Source: an uncultured Erysipelotrichaceae bacterium (GTDB taxonomy: Bacteria > Bacillota_I > Bacilli_A > RF39 > UBA660). From it: a DNA stretch of 63,732 nucleotides. The stretch lies in NCBI GenBank assembly GCA_902795975.1, contig CADBNE010000022.1, forward strand, positions 1 through 63,732, read 5' to 3'. This document shows positions 29,201 through 37,313 of this stretch, piece by piece; the stretch's first letter is position 1, and every line of letters begins with the position of its first letter. The translations under genes and the position numbers were made by a program. The notes beneath the pieces are model-generated. The model did not search any database. It was not told the DNA's origin and saw only the letters and a program-made list of their open reading frames with translations.

Positions 29201-32200
29201 ATATAGGTACAGAAAAAAATGAATATAGTAGACAAAATCCATATATAACAGGTGGTATATATGGTGTATATAATAGTGGAGGTATTGTTAATTTCTATAA
29301 TGGTTCTTTAAGAGGTTCTACTTATGGATATTATAAAACATTAGGTGGATTAAGAAGAAGAATGAAATTAGCAGAAGAAATAGATTCAGTACCAAATTAT
29401 GATAGAATAAAAACTATTACTACAACAAATAAATCATCTAGTGCAATATCTAATTATGCTAAGCAAGGAAATGGATATGCAAGATTAACATATATTGGTG
29501 AAACAAATGATATATGTCAAAATAATCAAGTATATAATTTCTCATATACAGGAGCTACAGAAACATATACAGTACCATGCTCAGGAAAATATAAAATGGA
29601 AACATGGGGTGCTGGTACAAGTAGTTCATATGTATATGGTGGTTACTCATATGGTGAAATAGATTTAGTTAAAGATGAATTGTTATATATAACTGTTGGA
29701 GGCTCTGGTAGTTACAAATCATACAATTCTTCATATACTGGAACAGTATCGATTGCAGGAGGATTCAATGGAGGAGGTTCTATTGAAGGAAATGCAATTA
29801 AATCAAATGTTTATATTTATGGACCTGGTGGTGCAACACATATAGCTACTATGCCTGGATTATTAAAAGAATTAGAAAATAATAAAGATTCAATTATAAT
29901 GGTTGCAGGTGGTTCTGGAAGTTATTATTCTACAGGATGGGGTAGTTATACTAGTGGTTCAGGTGGAGGTTATTTAGGTGGACCAACATCTGGAAATAGT
30001 GTGATAGGTGGCTCTCAAGAAGGACCAGGAATAAATTATTATGATACTAATAATGAAGGCGTAGCTTCATTTGGACAAGGTGGAAACGGTTTTGGTACAG
30101 GTGGTAACGCTGGAGGCGGCGGTTACTACGGAGGTGCAGGAACTGGTTCATATAATCAATTATCAGGTGGAGGTTCAGGTTATGTAGGTAATTCAAGATT
30201 ATCAAATACAATAATGTATGGATATAATGTATCTGAACCAATAGCACAATATACTATTAATTACCTTGAGCCAAAAGAAACTTTCTTAAGAGTAGGCACA
30301 GAAGAATTTAGTTCTTTTGAAGATGCTGTTGAATATATTGAAAATGAAGGAACAATTGTTGTTATTAAAGATGCAGAGTTAACAGAAGAAGGAATAATTC
30401 CTGAAGGCAAAAATATTACATTAGACATAAATAACAAACAATTAACTACAACACAACCATTTATAAATAATGGTACATTTACAATTAAAGATAATAGTAT
30501 TGAACATAATGGAACTATTATAAATAGTGTTTCTAATTTTGTAGAAAATAAAGGAACATTAAATATTGATACATTAGATTTAACATTAAGTAAATATTGT
30601 GTATATGCAACTGGTGATGATGGAACAGTAAATATTAATGATTCAAATATAAGTGCTAGTACACTTATATATACTACTAAGAAACATACTGTTAACATTA
30701 ATAATGTAGTTGCTAATACTACATCAAATGGTATATCACTTAATGAACGTGGAGTTAATTTAAATATTAAAGATAGTACAATTAAATCTCCAAATTCATC
30801 ATCATATGGTATATATTCGTATACATATAATTCTAGCAATTATACTATAGGAACTATTATTAATGTAGAAAATAGTACAATAGAAAGTTATAATTCAGCA
30901 TTCTATGGTTCTTATTCATATTCTAATAAAGATAGTTATACATTTACTGATTCAACACTTATATCATCAAATGCTAATACAGTATATACATATAATAATT
31001 CACCATCACTTACATTTAATAATTGTGATGTAATATCTAAAACTGAAAATGCAATTTCATTATCAAGTTCAGGTATTCTTACAATAAATGGTGGTACATA
31101 TATAGGTAAGAAAATGGGTATAACAACTGCTTCTTCATCACCAACAATAAATGTAATATCAGGTAGAATAGAAGGAAAAACGCATGGAATTGATTTGACT
31201 AATAGTGGTCCAACTTTAAATATAGGAAGTTCTGATAAAGATTTAAGTTTAGAAGACCCAATTATAATTGGTACAAATTATGGTGTTAATATAACTAGTG
31301 GAACAGTTAATTTTTATAATGGTATTCTAAAAGGTAGAATATATGGATATAATGGTACAATAAATTATGTTCGTAAAAATCATGATGTAGTAGAAGGAAC
31401 AGATGTTGAACCTGAAAATATAAAAGCTATTACATATAGTAATTCAAAAGTATCTACAGCAATTTCTAGAGATGTATCTAAATATGGTAATGGTGCAGCA
31501 ATTATAAGTTATTTAGGTGATGATAATGGAAAATGTCAAAAAGGAGATTATTATCCATACAATTATAAAGGTAGTGAAGAAACTTTTGTTGTTCCATGTA
31601 CTGGTAAATATAGTTTAGAAGTATGGGGTGCTGGAAGTCAGACTCCAAATAGTAGATATATTACTACAGATACTCCAGGTGGATATTCATATGGTGAAAT
31701 AGAACTTACTAAAGATGAAGTATTATATATAAATGTAGGTGGACAAGGTACAGTAGCAAATGGTACTTCTGTAACAGCACAAGGTGGATATAATGGTGGA
31801 GGAGATGTAATTCTTGAAAGCCGTTATACAATTAATGCTTCATCAGGGGGAGGAGCTACACATATAGCTTTAAAAACAGGTTTATTATCATCATTGGTAA
31901 ATGATAAGGATAAAGTATTAATAGTAGCAGGAGGCGCAGGCGGTTCTTCAATATATAGTAACAGTTATTTAGGAAGAGGCGGCGCTGGTGGTGGTTATAA
32001 AGGTAACCCTGGAACATGCAATGACACTACTAACGGAGCATATGGAACAGGTGGTACTCAAACATCAGCAGGATATTATTCATCAGATTCAACACGAGGA
32101 AAAGGTTCATTTGGACAAGGTGGTAGTACTACAAGAGGAAATACAGATAGATTGTATGGTGGAGCTGGAGGCGGCGGCTGGTATGGCGGCGGCGCTGGTG

Positions 32201-35200
32201 GAACTAATACTAATACAGGACAATATCCAACAACAGATATGTCTGGTGGAGGAGGAGGTTCTGGATATATAGGACATTCAAGACTTTCTAATGCACATAT
32301 GACAGCATACAATGTAGAAAGCAATATTTGGATTACAAATTATCTATCTGAAAATGATGGTTTCTTAGAAGTAGATGGTGTTAAATATGATACATTTGCA
32401 GAAGCTATAGAAGCAGTTAATGCTGAAGGTACGATTAAAGTTATAGGTAATGGAAATGTTCAAGAACCAGTTACTTTCCCAGCTGGAAAAAATATTACAT
32501 TAGATTTAAATAATAAAACAGTTACTTTAAATAAATTAATTACTAATAATACAAATCTTCATATTACAGATTTAAGTGAAGGTAAGAATGGTACTTTATT
32601 AAATAAAACTACTGAATTAATTGCTAATAATAAAAATATTACAGTAGATTATGTTTCTTTAATTAATAAAGGTGGTTCAAATGCAAGTGCTATTAGAAAT
32701 AATGTTGCAAATACAACTATAACTCTTAGAAATAATGCTTCAGTAGAAGGTTATACTTATGGTATATATAATACATATAAGGGAACAATAAATATTTCTG
32801 ATTCTAAACTTAAAGTTATGGGAAATTATACTATATATTTGGGTGGAGAAGAATCAGAATTAAATATATTTAATTCAGAGATAAATGGTAATAGTTCTGT
32901 AATATATTTAAATAATCAAGGAAAACAAAATGTAACTATTAATGGTTGTACAATTAATACTTATAATGGTAGAGCAATAGATGATTCATCATCTAAACAA
33001 GTAACTAAGCGTAATAATATTAAAATATATAATTCTACTATAAATAGTATATCTTTTGGATTATATTCAACAATTAGTGATGTAGATATTAAAAATACAA
33101 CATTTAATAAGAGTGGACAAGATAGTAATGATTATGCAATTATGTGTGGTAGAGAAACTGCTTGTGCAATAAGTGAAAATACTATAGTAAATACACCAAA
33201 TGGTTCAGGAATTTATACAGAAACAGATTTAACAATTGATGATACTGAAATAAATTCTAGAAATATTGGTATAGTAGCAAATAAGAATAAAATTATTTTA
33301 AATAATGTAGATATAAATATTGAAAGTAATAATAAAGGTAAAGGTATATCATTAGATTATTATGATGCAGAAGTAGAATTAAATAATACAAATATATATT
33401 CTAAAAATATTGGTATTTATGTAGGAGATAAATATAATAATAGAAAAGTAGTTAAAGTTAATAGTGGTAATATTGTAGGAGAAGTATATGGTATTTATCA
33501 AGGATATAATGATTCTTTAGTAGTAATAGGTGATGAAAATAATGAAGTGTCTATTACAAATCCATATATAGAAGGTGGATTATATAGTGTATATAAAACA
33601 TCAGGAGAATTACAATATTATTCAGGTAAACTTAAAGGATATATAAAAGGTAATCCAGAAAGTTTTGATGTAATTCGAGAAGGATATGAAGTATATGAAA
33701 CTACTGATGGAATGCAAGTATACTTACAAAAGAATAGAAATAGAAATACGGAATCAGTAAGTGATAATCCAATAGCTAATAGTGCTAAAAAAGGAAATGG
33801 ATATGCTAAAGTAACTTTCTTGGAAAATGTAGTTAGTATTGACCCAGATGATTTAATATATGAAAATGTAGATTGCGAACAATTAATTAATAAAGAATAT
33901 CATTATTTACCAACTAAGTCAGAACAAGAATTTACTTCTATATGTTCAGGTACATATAAATTAGAAGTATGGGGAGCACAAGGCTCTGGAAAAGGTGGTT
34001 ATGCATCTGGTTATATTAATTTAAAAATGGGTGAAAATTTAAAAGTATATGTAGGAACATCTGCTTATAATGGAGGATTTAATGGTGGTGGTACTGGTCC
34101 TTATAGTTCATCTAAAGGAATGTATGAACTCGGTGGAGGTGCTACCGATATAAGATTAAATGATAGTCTATATTCAAGAATTATTGTCGCTGGAGGCGGC
34201 GGTGGAAATGGCTCAGCAGCACCAGGAGGTGCAGCAGGAGGAGAAACTGGTTCAAATGGTAGCGGATGGAACGGATATTGGACTGATGCAGGTAAGGGAG
34301 GTTCTCAAACTGCAGCAGGAAGTGCATATGGTTCATTTGGACAAGGAGGAAGCTATATCGGAGGTTCCGGAGGCGGCGGCTGGTATGGTGGTGGAGCTTC
34401 TTCAATGCTTCAACAAGGCGGAGGAGGAGGTTCTAGTTACGCAGTAACAGCAACTTCTAGTAAACCAAGTGGATATTTAGTTACAGAAGATTATTATTTA
34501 ACAGATACAAAATTAATAGGTGGTAATAGTCAAATGCCGTCACATGATGGAAATAGTACTATTACAGGTAATTTAGGCGATGGATATGCTAAAATTACTT
34601 ACGTTGGTAAGAAAGCAAATGCTAAAGAAATAGATGTAAAACTTATAACTAGTATAGGTACATTACAAAATAATACTGTTTCTTATTCAAGAGGAGATAC
34701 ATTAGGAAGTTTAGAAACACCTAGTGTAGATGATAATCATTATATATTTAAAGGATGGTATATAGATCCAGAATTTAGTCAAAAAGTTACAGAAAATACA
34801 GTTGTAACAAATTCAATGACTTTATATGCTAAATTTATATATTCAGAAGCAGGATGCAATAGTTTATTAAATCATGTATATTCATTTGATTATACAGGAG
34901 GTATGCAAACACTAAATGTTAAGTGTTCTGGTAAATATAAATTAGAAGTATGGGGAGCACAAGGTGGTAATGCATCATTTGGAGAAAATTCTAATGAAGG
35001 TGGATATGGAGCATATTCAGTTGGAGAAATTAATTTAAATAAAAATGAAAAATTATATATAGGTGTAGGTGGTCAAGGACAAAGCGTTAGTGCTACTATA
35101 CCTGATGGATGTACAAATTATAGTTGTAGAAAAGTAACATATAGCTCTACTTATGGATATAATGGTGGAGGATATGCTGCAGGATATGCAACACATTCAA

Positions 35201-37302
35201 GTGACCAAACTTACAACAATAGCTATGCAGGTGGAGGAGGAGCAACACATATTGCTACTTCATCTGGAACATTAAGATATTTAGTTGGAAATGAAGGAAA
35301 CCTTCTCATTGTTGCAGGAGGTGGAGGAGGAGCAATCACTGGAGAGTTATATCCTGATTATTCAGGAGATGGTGGACATGCTGGTGGATTAAATGCTCAT
35401 GATTCTTTCCCAACAAATGGTAAATGTGGAACTTATGGTTCAGGTGCTACTAGCGAAGGCCCAGGTAAATCAAAGGCGTGTCCAGTAAGTGGTACTTCAG
35501 TATCAGCTTATGGTCAAATATATGCAACTTTTGGACTTGGTTCTAATAAATTTAATAATTCTGTTAATTATTATAGTGGCGGCGGAGGCGGCTACTATGG
35601 TGGTTCAGGTGGTTATAAAGGCCCAGGTGGCGGTGGAACAGGATATATTGGAAATGATAGATTAATTAATAAATATATGTATGCATATGATTCAGAAGAT
35701 ATATATATGCAAGATTATTCTAATGTAATATATTTAATTCCATTAAGAGAAACTATTTATAATAAGACACTTGATAGAAGTTATAAAAATCTTCAATTAG
35801 CACTTAATGAAGCTAGAAATGGTGATGAATTTGAATTAAGAGATGATACTGTTATTACATATGATACAACAATATTTGATGATTTAAATATTACACTTGA
35901 TTTAAATGGATACACATTAAAAACTTATAAATCAATAGTAAATGATGGTGGTTTAACTATTGTTAATAATGGTAATAGTAGTTCTAAATTAATTTCAAAA
36001 GCAGAAACACCTATAATAGATAATAATAATATATTAAATATTAGTAATATTGAAGTAACAGGTAATTATGCATTTAGAAATAACATTGCAGGAGAAATGA
36101 CATTTGATGGTATTAGTATTGAAGTTAATAAAATAGGTATAGAGAATAATGGTAAAATGACATTAACTAATTCCAGTGTAACAGGTGATTTATACGGAAT
36201 ATATAGTAATGCATCAAGTCCAGAGATAATTACAAATTGTACATTATCATCTCAATTAACAGCATTCTATAAATATTCAACTGAAAAAACTACAATGACA
36301 AATACAAATATAAATGGTCAATTAAATAATGCTAAAACAAATGCTAAATTAGTAATTAATGGTGGAACTATTACTAAGACAATTAGTAATTCAGGTGATA
36401 CTACATTAGATACTTTAAATATTGTATTTAATAGTACTTCTAATGATGAAGAAATAGCTATTGATAATAATGGATTATTAAATATAAAAGATTCAATTAT
36501 AACACATACTAATAGAACAAAAACTATTAATCCAAAAATGGATATAATTACTATAAATAATACAGGTACATTAACAAGTACAAATACTAAATATACATTA
36601 ACTCATACAAATTCAATAAATAAAGATTTAAGTATATTAAACAATAGTGGAATAGTAAATTCTACAAATGATGAATATACAGTATCTGGAGGTACTACAG
36701 CACATGCTATTAACAATAGTAGTACTAATACAACTAATGTAGTTAGTGCTAAAATAAAAGTATTTAATTCATTAGATGGATATGGTATTTATAGTACATC
36801 TGGTTCTATGAGAATGACAGGTGGTTCTATTGAAAGTTATGAATCTACTAATAGTGGTGGTGTATATGTATTAGATGGTAATCCAATATTAGATAATGTT
36901 ACTGTTACAGTACATGATTCTATAGAAAAATCTTATGGTGCATATATAGAAGGTGGTAAATTAACAGTAGAAACTGGTAAATTAAAATCTTCTGGTATAG
37001 AAGCTTATGGAGCATATATTACTAAAGGTACATTAACACTTGGTATATATGATGGTAGAGGAACAGATGCAGCAGATGTATCTACTACTAATCCATATGT
37101 AGAAGCTATAGGAACTACTACTGGTATTGGTATAAGAAAAGGTAATGGTTCTATTGAATTCTTTGATGGATACGTTACAGGTTCTACATCACCAAGAGCA
37201 CAAGGAGATATTATTTCTGCAACAGATCTTAACTACGAAATAGTTACTAAGACTGATGAAGAAACAGGTTATAATTATGAAATACCTGAATTTATCAAGT
37301 AG
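20206..37302 (+). CDS. Giant secreted surface protein: TasA-like head, beta-helix modules, Gly-rich domains (5698 residues)
   Basis: One uninterrupted 17-kb frame. Residues 12-32 form a signal-type hydrophobic segment. Residues 35-195 resemble the TasA/camelysin domain (LKNPGDFYEFTVYTVNDGS) of SipW-processed proteins. Three InlB/Flg_new-like repeats lie at about 203-279, 2317-2395 and 4808-4876 (FDGWDI, FKGWYI type). Most of the rest is short-period beta-solenoid sequence (repeated INNGTI, NVNGGTI, STYGI) in modules, each opening with a strand 'TLDLNGKxI' (near 331, 988, 1388, 1734, 2195, 2442, 3406, 4100, 5230) and often ending NFYDGxIKG. Four Gly-rich domains are listed separately. There is no LPxTG motif and no C-terminal membrane segment, so anchoring must be by another route. 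It is probably a surface fibre or adhesin (inference). A partner gene starts 11 bases after the stop. Confidence 0.95.
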   Translation: MKNKRFEGTKKIKYIAIVFIVILMMTLGYSMLKETLNINGSNKIKKNSWIIYFDNVDIASDSVKNDDTIYDARITNTEKNNIQFSANLKNPGDFYEFTVYTVNDGSIDASVSSLEKSVLTEEQQKYLDFDVTYDDGTEIKRCDILYHKNSTDGPNKRLVKAVVKFKDDLPLDQYPTTPISLSLFFKINYEQNTDCDKTAPSDKHKLTIDPTGGIYNKRGAPLRIYLSEGEEYTLGEATRELYNFKSWKVTSPEENGTYTFENNKFTMGSEDVYISAEWIEGDYVARIMNTYYKTVQEAFDAANGTWENNTVYLLKNVTESPTNNTSKPFIFDLNGKTVTGTITNSKVGNIDLINGTVVSETAEAFINKGILLLGEKGLPMNTENSVRLIGKTIGLKNVKNDGNVGEFYFYDGYIEGDIGIVGGYTNKEDKYYVFAEHLSEKDTQRVYLIRNPNRAVAKTLTEGEIYYYNLQDAIKAVEQNKAINSSFTDNDYIVNVIREFEAAYEISVDSVSRVFIDTKGHDISFGEKITNDGYLKLLNTEETRSKISVSQTIQNNKNLVVDNLTIISTTDEDTINNKYAIALFDSTIQGKNGNGVTNEQSARINMDNNSILTSTNGYGLNNKSNNLEVSNGNIYGINNTGTITLKDDVKVHNVNDKYAINNSGTVNINGGEVTDTKDIELIKNNGIVNVNDGLVSAKNTAIKDGTVNINGGEVTSTNGPTIYSSNVTVNDGTVSSEEGTAIYSNTRNGKAVINGGTINGSTYGINTNQITINGGTITGNTAIKDYRYINPNNSNDIVYGTTTITGGTITGVNNGIISDNLTMSNATVNSTEGIGIVVNKNGTILSGTVEASTYGIDNKGIVTLGNDDKNIVSNNPSITGELYGLYNEGTEANFYDGQLIGKADSHHGEITGTPTGGSVFKDTETIGGEQYQKEYVSNFADWLQVGDNTYNNLDEASEAVSDNGTIIVTRDVDITFIQKVLGNDKNITLDLNGKVITSTQTIENEAILTIIDSSNNSGAINPRRVSGITNNNKLTIENGTYYATSNNSIINNGEMIINNANVKSKESAIINNGDLTINNINLTDSKIGIDNNSSVTINNANITVSNIGINNLQDNTSVKVNGGNITATNYGIYGDYGDIDITNGTITSTTNNAIYTYFGTIDVDGGNITSQNNIGILSHNNVTINNGTITGTIGIKNELYCPYKSQYYTCSYKTITVNDGHVIGTTGDGINMTGNTSTGKINIYGGTIEGKTNGVYTTANTQIGKDDNNINIEKPELIGHTNYGLKTLEYTAFYDGILKGVEDGYDGLINIIPHASLIDEDYEYINKREYQTDFLVTKGNFLKVGNNEYNSINTAYQAIEGTEGTITVIKDAYIDFSQQIPSGKNVTLDLNGHSLIMTQPLDISGNVTIINESTSGGINNISDIAITNSGTTTIKGGTINSEKKNTISNSGNLTIDGANITSTTGYGIYNTNTLNVNSGTINTTTKEAIYSTNNTIINNGTIIANNSNCITIEASSLTVNDGNIESKLGYGINVRGNSNIYIKGGNIIGSTHGIMDNNTSGKIEISGGHITGTTATGLYTYKNTTITGGIVEGATYGVYKDNQNTILNIGENDGTINIDSPVLKGDQYGIYIQAGQTNFYDGIIKGITDRYYGLINSLADNAQIYEDTEVSDKKNYLTDYLIAETEIAVNINKNKQYGNLQTAFNEANSGDTIELLTSVPLYYDLTVGNDKNIILDLKGNTISANKTITNNGKLTITNTSNKESSIKTSGAIVLISNKNDLTINNIKLINNNADNYVIVNDSKLVATNINVDSINGINSTNDATINNSTIKASKIALNNTGKLVINNGNYIGTNYSIYSNSNKDVNITGATLNGNFYNSGNNEVIFSTGIINNNIQNNISKLTILNSTINRSKITNNGNLILEGTTYKNILGSTSQSSLDTGISNTNKLTLDNSKLIVNDQEEGKHSQLILNTGELNIINNSKVSIGMNNSSYEYRAITNQGSGEVNIESSEIDALGGTITYGIYNNSANASVTILSGKIDVERATTGYGVYNNNGTFTMGHYEGSGGNSANVSTTNPLIYVQGNSRGIGVKKINGSINFYDGIIKASKFAKPETTTNVEYQYEVTTYVDDETNFEYALLEFMGNDYQGDTVALLNGVYYRTVQDAIDKCEEGYTITLLKSVSEDLVIPTDKHVTLNLNKHSITTQLTNSGTFIVYNGLLQNFDKTTITNHGTLIMGEDDGRVSGSTIRIISENTTIVNDGTFKMYDGYIEGKKAIEGEITEIASFARLRTEKDEQTEKKYLQSLSEASIRNHETDLIITINPNYGTYNGSKEVQEIFKKFEETYTLLTPTKKGCIFDGWDISDENTLSGSGTEQDPYTITVGLNDINATAKWIVDERAVARIGEDYYFTLREAFDEAQDGDTVQLIKNVTESATTRKKITLDLATYTITGQIINLGDLRVINGTINNPNGAAIDNRRNLILGDNDGEMIEDNVKIIGKEIGIEQGGRFDFYDGYIEGDVALSGKVDNVPKGYFLYNDFDTINNCQKVYLIGNPENAVAETRVGGTQYYFRLQDAINTTALTGYEIFIRRNFEATYALDIPNDSNIVINTNGNDFSVGNDFNINGNLKIYNPSFTRTKISSARTINNDGTLLIDNVDIEEKNTDAYAILNNGNLTIKDSKVTTEDNYVIYTNGELSTEDGAELISNTYAVYNNQTTPLTLTGGTIYGIDNPKELVLGGTVKVLMENQNLYGINMYYNDEAKLTMNGGEITTYNHSIMTALDRQYMYGNTIIINDGKITSTNGYAINERAYTSRSYGNNQSTRYANHVTINGGEFKGKTSAIYNINYNYLDINGGYFTTIDNTYNSNVIYCNNSYSCNVKNATIDAYYMGLYLYGNSSDDTTKFENLDINLDGLNSGSGIYITSDSGNKNIVMNNITIKVNKLTGNGMTISSTANYVMNNIDIDSKQTGISISGTPKISLNSGTIKGKTYGINISSGTLNIGTEKNEYSRQNPYITGGIYGVYNSGGIVNFYNGSLRGSTYGYYKTLGGLRRRMKLAEEIDSVPNYDRIKTITTTNKSSSAISNYAKQGNGYARLTYIGETNDICQNNQVYNFSYTGATETYTVPCSGKYKMETWGAGTSSSYVYGGYSYGEIDLVKDELLYITVGGSGSYKSYNSSYTGTVSIAGGFNGGGSIEGNAIKSNVYIYGPGGATHIATMPGLLKELENNKDSIIMVAGGSGSYYSTGWGSYTSGSGGGYLGGPTSGNSVIGGSQEGPGINYYDTNNEGVASFGQGGNGFGTGGNAGGGGYYGGAGTGSYNQLSGGGSGYVGNSRLSNTIMYGYNVSEPIAQYTINYLEPKETFLRVGTEEFSSFEDAVEYIENEGTIVVIKDAELTEEGIIPEGKNITLDINNKQLTTTQPFINNGTFTIKDNSIEHNGTIINSVSNFVENKGTLNIDTLDLTLSKYCVYATGDDGTVNINDSNISASTLIYTTKKHTVNINNVVANTTSNGISLNERGVNLNIKDSTIKSPNSSSYGIYSYTYNSSNYTIGTIINVENSTIESYNSAFYGSYSYSNKDSYTFTDSTLISSNANTVYTYNNSPSLTFNNCDVISKTENAISLSSSGILTINGGTYIGKKMGITTASSSPTINVISGRIEGKTHGIDLTNSGPTLNIGSSDKDLSLEDPIIIGTNYGVNITSGTVNFYNGILKGRIYGYNGTINYVRKNHDVVEGTDVEPENIKAITYSNSKVSTAISRDVSKYGNGAAIISYLGDDNGKCQKGDYYPYNYKGSEETFVVPCTGKYSLEVWGAGSQTPNSRYITTDTPGGYSYGEIELTKDEVLYINVGGQGTVANGTSVTAQGGYNGGGDVILESRYTINASSGGGATHIALKTGLLSSLVNDKDKVLIVAGGAGGSSIYSNSYLGRGGAGGGYKGNPGTCNDTTNGAYGTGGTQTSAGYYSSDSTRGKGSFGQGGSTTRGNTDRLYGGAGGGGWYGGGAGGTNTNTGQYPTTDMSGGGGGSGYIGHSRLSNAHMTAYNVESNIWITNYLSENDGFLEVDGVKYDTFAEAIEAVNAEGTIKVIGNGNVQEPVTFPAGKNITLDLNNKTVTLNKLITNNTNLHITDLSEGKNGTLLNKTTELIANNKNITVDYVSLINKGGSNASAIRNNVANTTITLRNNASVEGYTYGIYNTYKGTINISDSKLKVMGNYTIYLGGEESELNIFNSEINGNSSVIYLNNQGKQNVTINGCTINTYNGRAIDDSSSKQVTKRNNIKIYNSTINSISFGLYSTISDVDIKNTTFNKSGQDSNDYAIMCGRETACAISENTIVNTPNGSGIYTETDLTIDDTEINSRNIGIVANKNKIILNNVDINIESNNKGKGISLDYYDAEVELNNTNIYSKNIGIYVGDKYNNRKVVKVNSGNIVGEVYGIYQGYNDSLVVIGDENNEVSITNPYIEGGLYSVYKTSGELQYYSGKLKGYIKGNPESFDVIREGYEVYETTDGMQVYLQKNRNRNTESVSDNPIANSAKKGNGYAKVTFLENVVSIDPDDLIYENVDCEQLINKEYHYLPTKSEQEFTSICSGTYKLEVWGAQGSGKGGYASGYINLKMGENLKVYVGTSAYNGGFNGGGTGPYSSSKGMYELGGGATDIRLNDSLYSRIIVAGGGGGNGSAAPGGAAGGETGSNGSGWNGYWTDAGKGGSQTAAGSAYGSFGQGGSYIGGSGGGGWYGGGASSMLQQGGGGGSSYAVTATSSKPSGYLVTEDYYLTDTKLIGGNSQMPSHDGNSTITGNLGDGYAKITYVGKKANAKEIDVKLITSIGTLQNNTVSYSRGDTLGSLETPSVDDNHYIFKGWYIDPEFSQKVTENTVVTNSMTLYAKFIYSEAGCNSLLNHVYSFDYTGGMQTLNVKCSGKYKLEVWGAQGGNASFGENSNEGGYGAYSVGEINLNKNEKLYIGVGGQGQSVSATIPDGCTNYSCRKVTYSSTYGYNGGGYAAGYATHSSDQTYNNSYAGGGGATHIATSSGTLRYLVGNEGNLLIVAGGGGGAITGELYPDYSGDGGHAGGLNAHDSFPTNGKCGTYGSGATSEGPGKSKACPVSGTSVSAYGQIYATFGLGSNKFNNSVNYYSGGGGGYYGGSGGYKGPGGGGTGYIGNDRLINKYMYAYDSEDIYMQDYSNVIYLIPLRETIYNKTLDRSYKNLQLALNEARNGDEFELRDDTVITYDTTIFDDLNITLDLNGYTLKTYKSIVNDGGLTIVNNGNSSSKLISKAETPIIDNNNILNISNIEVTGNYAFRNNIAGEMTFDGISIEVNKIGIENNGKMTLTNSSVTGDLYGIYSNASSPEIITNCTLSSQLTAFYKYSTEKTTMTNTNINGQLNNAKTNAKLVINGGTITKTISNSGDTTLDTLNIVFNSTSNDEEIAIDNNGLLNIKDSIITHTNRTKTINPKMDIITINNTGTLTSTNTKYTLTHTNSINKDLSILNNSGIVNSTNDEYTVSGGTTAHAINNSSTNTTNVVSAKIKVFNSLDGYGIYSTSGSMRMTGGSIESYESTNSGGVYVLDGNPILDNVTVTVHDSIEKSYGAYIEGGKLTVETGKLKSSGIEAYGAYITKGTLTLGIYDGRGTDAADVSTTNPYVEAIGTTTGIGIRKGNGSIEFFDGYVTGSTSPRAQGDIISATDLNYEIVTKTDEETGYNYEIPEFIK
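29508..30250 (+). repeat. Gly-rich domain 1 of the giant protein
   Basis: About residues 3101-3348. It opens with a Cys pair C-X20-C (CQNN...VPCSG), then KMETWGAG, GGYSYGEIDL, GPGGATHIA, a poly-Gly stretch and GGGSGYVGNSRL. This order is that of the Gly-rich domain family known from ALK/LTK receptors and bacterial surface proteins. Confidence 0.8.
31527..32342 (+). repeat. Gly-rich domain 2 of the giant protein
   Basis: About residues 3775-4045, with C-X20-C (CQKG...VPCTG), LEVWGAG, GGYSYGEIEL, GGGATHIA, a long GGAGGGGWYGGGAGG core and GGGGGSGYIGHSRL. The core is encoded by unusually GC-rich codons. Confidence 0.8.
33876..34610 (+). repeat. Gly-rich domain 3 of the giant protein
   Basis: About residues 4557-4801. 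C-X22-C (CEQL...SICSG), LEVWGAQGSGKGGYASG, GGGATDIR, IIVAGGGGGNG, GGSGGGGWYGGGASS. It closes with GDGYAKITYVG, the same closing strand that precedes or ends the other copies. Confidence 0.8.
34855..35705 (+). repeat. Gly-rich domain 4 of the giant protein
   Basis: About residues 4884-5166. C-X22-C (CNSL...VKCSG), LEVWGAQGGNASFG, GGYAAGYATHSSD, GGGGATHIATSSG, LIVAGGGGGA, GGGGGYYGGSGGYKGPGGGG and GYIGNDRL. It directly follows an InlB-like repeat. Confidence 0.8.
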
Positions 37303-37313
37303 GAGGTTTTGAG

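Noticed and set aside
30261..30839. 192-residue hydrophobic frame on the minus strand inside the giant gene
   Set aside because: It is the complement of Asn/Thr/Ile-rich beta-helix codons, which read as Leu/Val/Ile on the other strand; no ribosome site, and the plus frame is continuous across it.
31988..34447. Short plus-strand frames in the Gly-rich regions (31988-32272 and 34160-34447)
   Set aside because: They are +1/+2 readings of poly-Gly codons, composed of repetitive Val/Glu/Met; no start signals.
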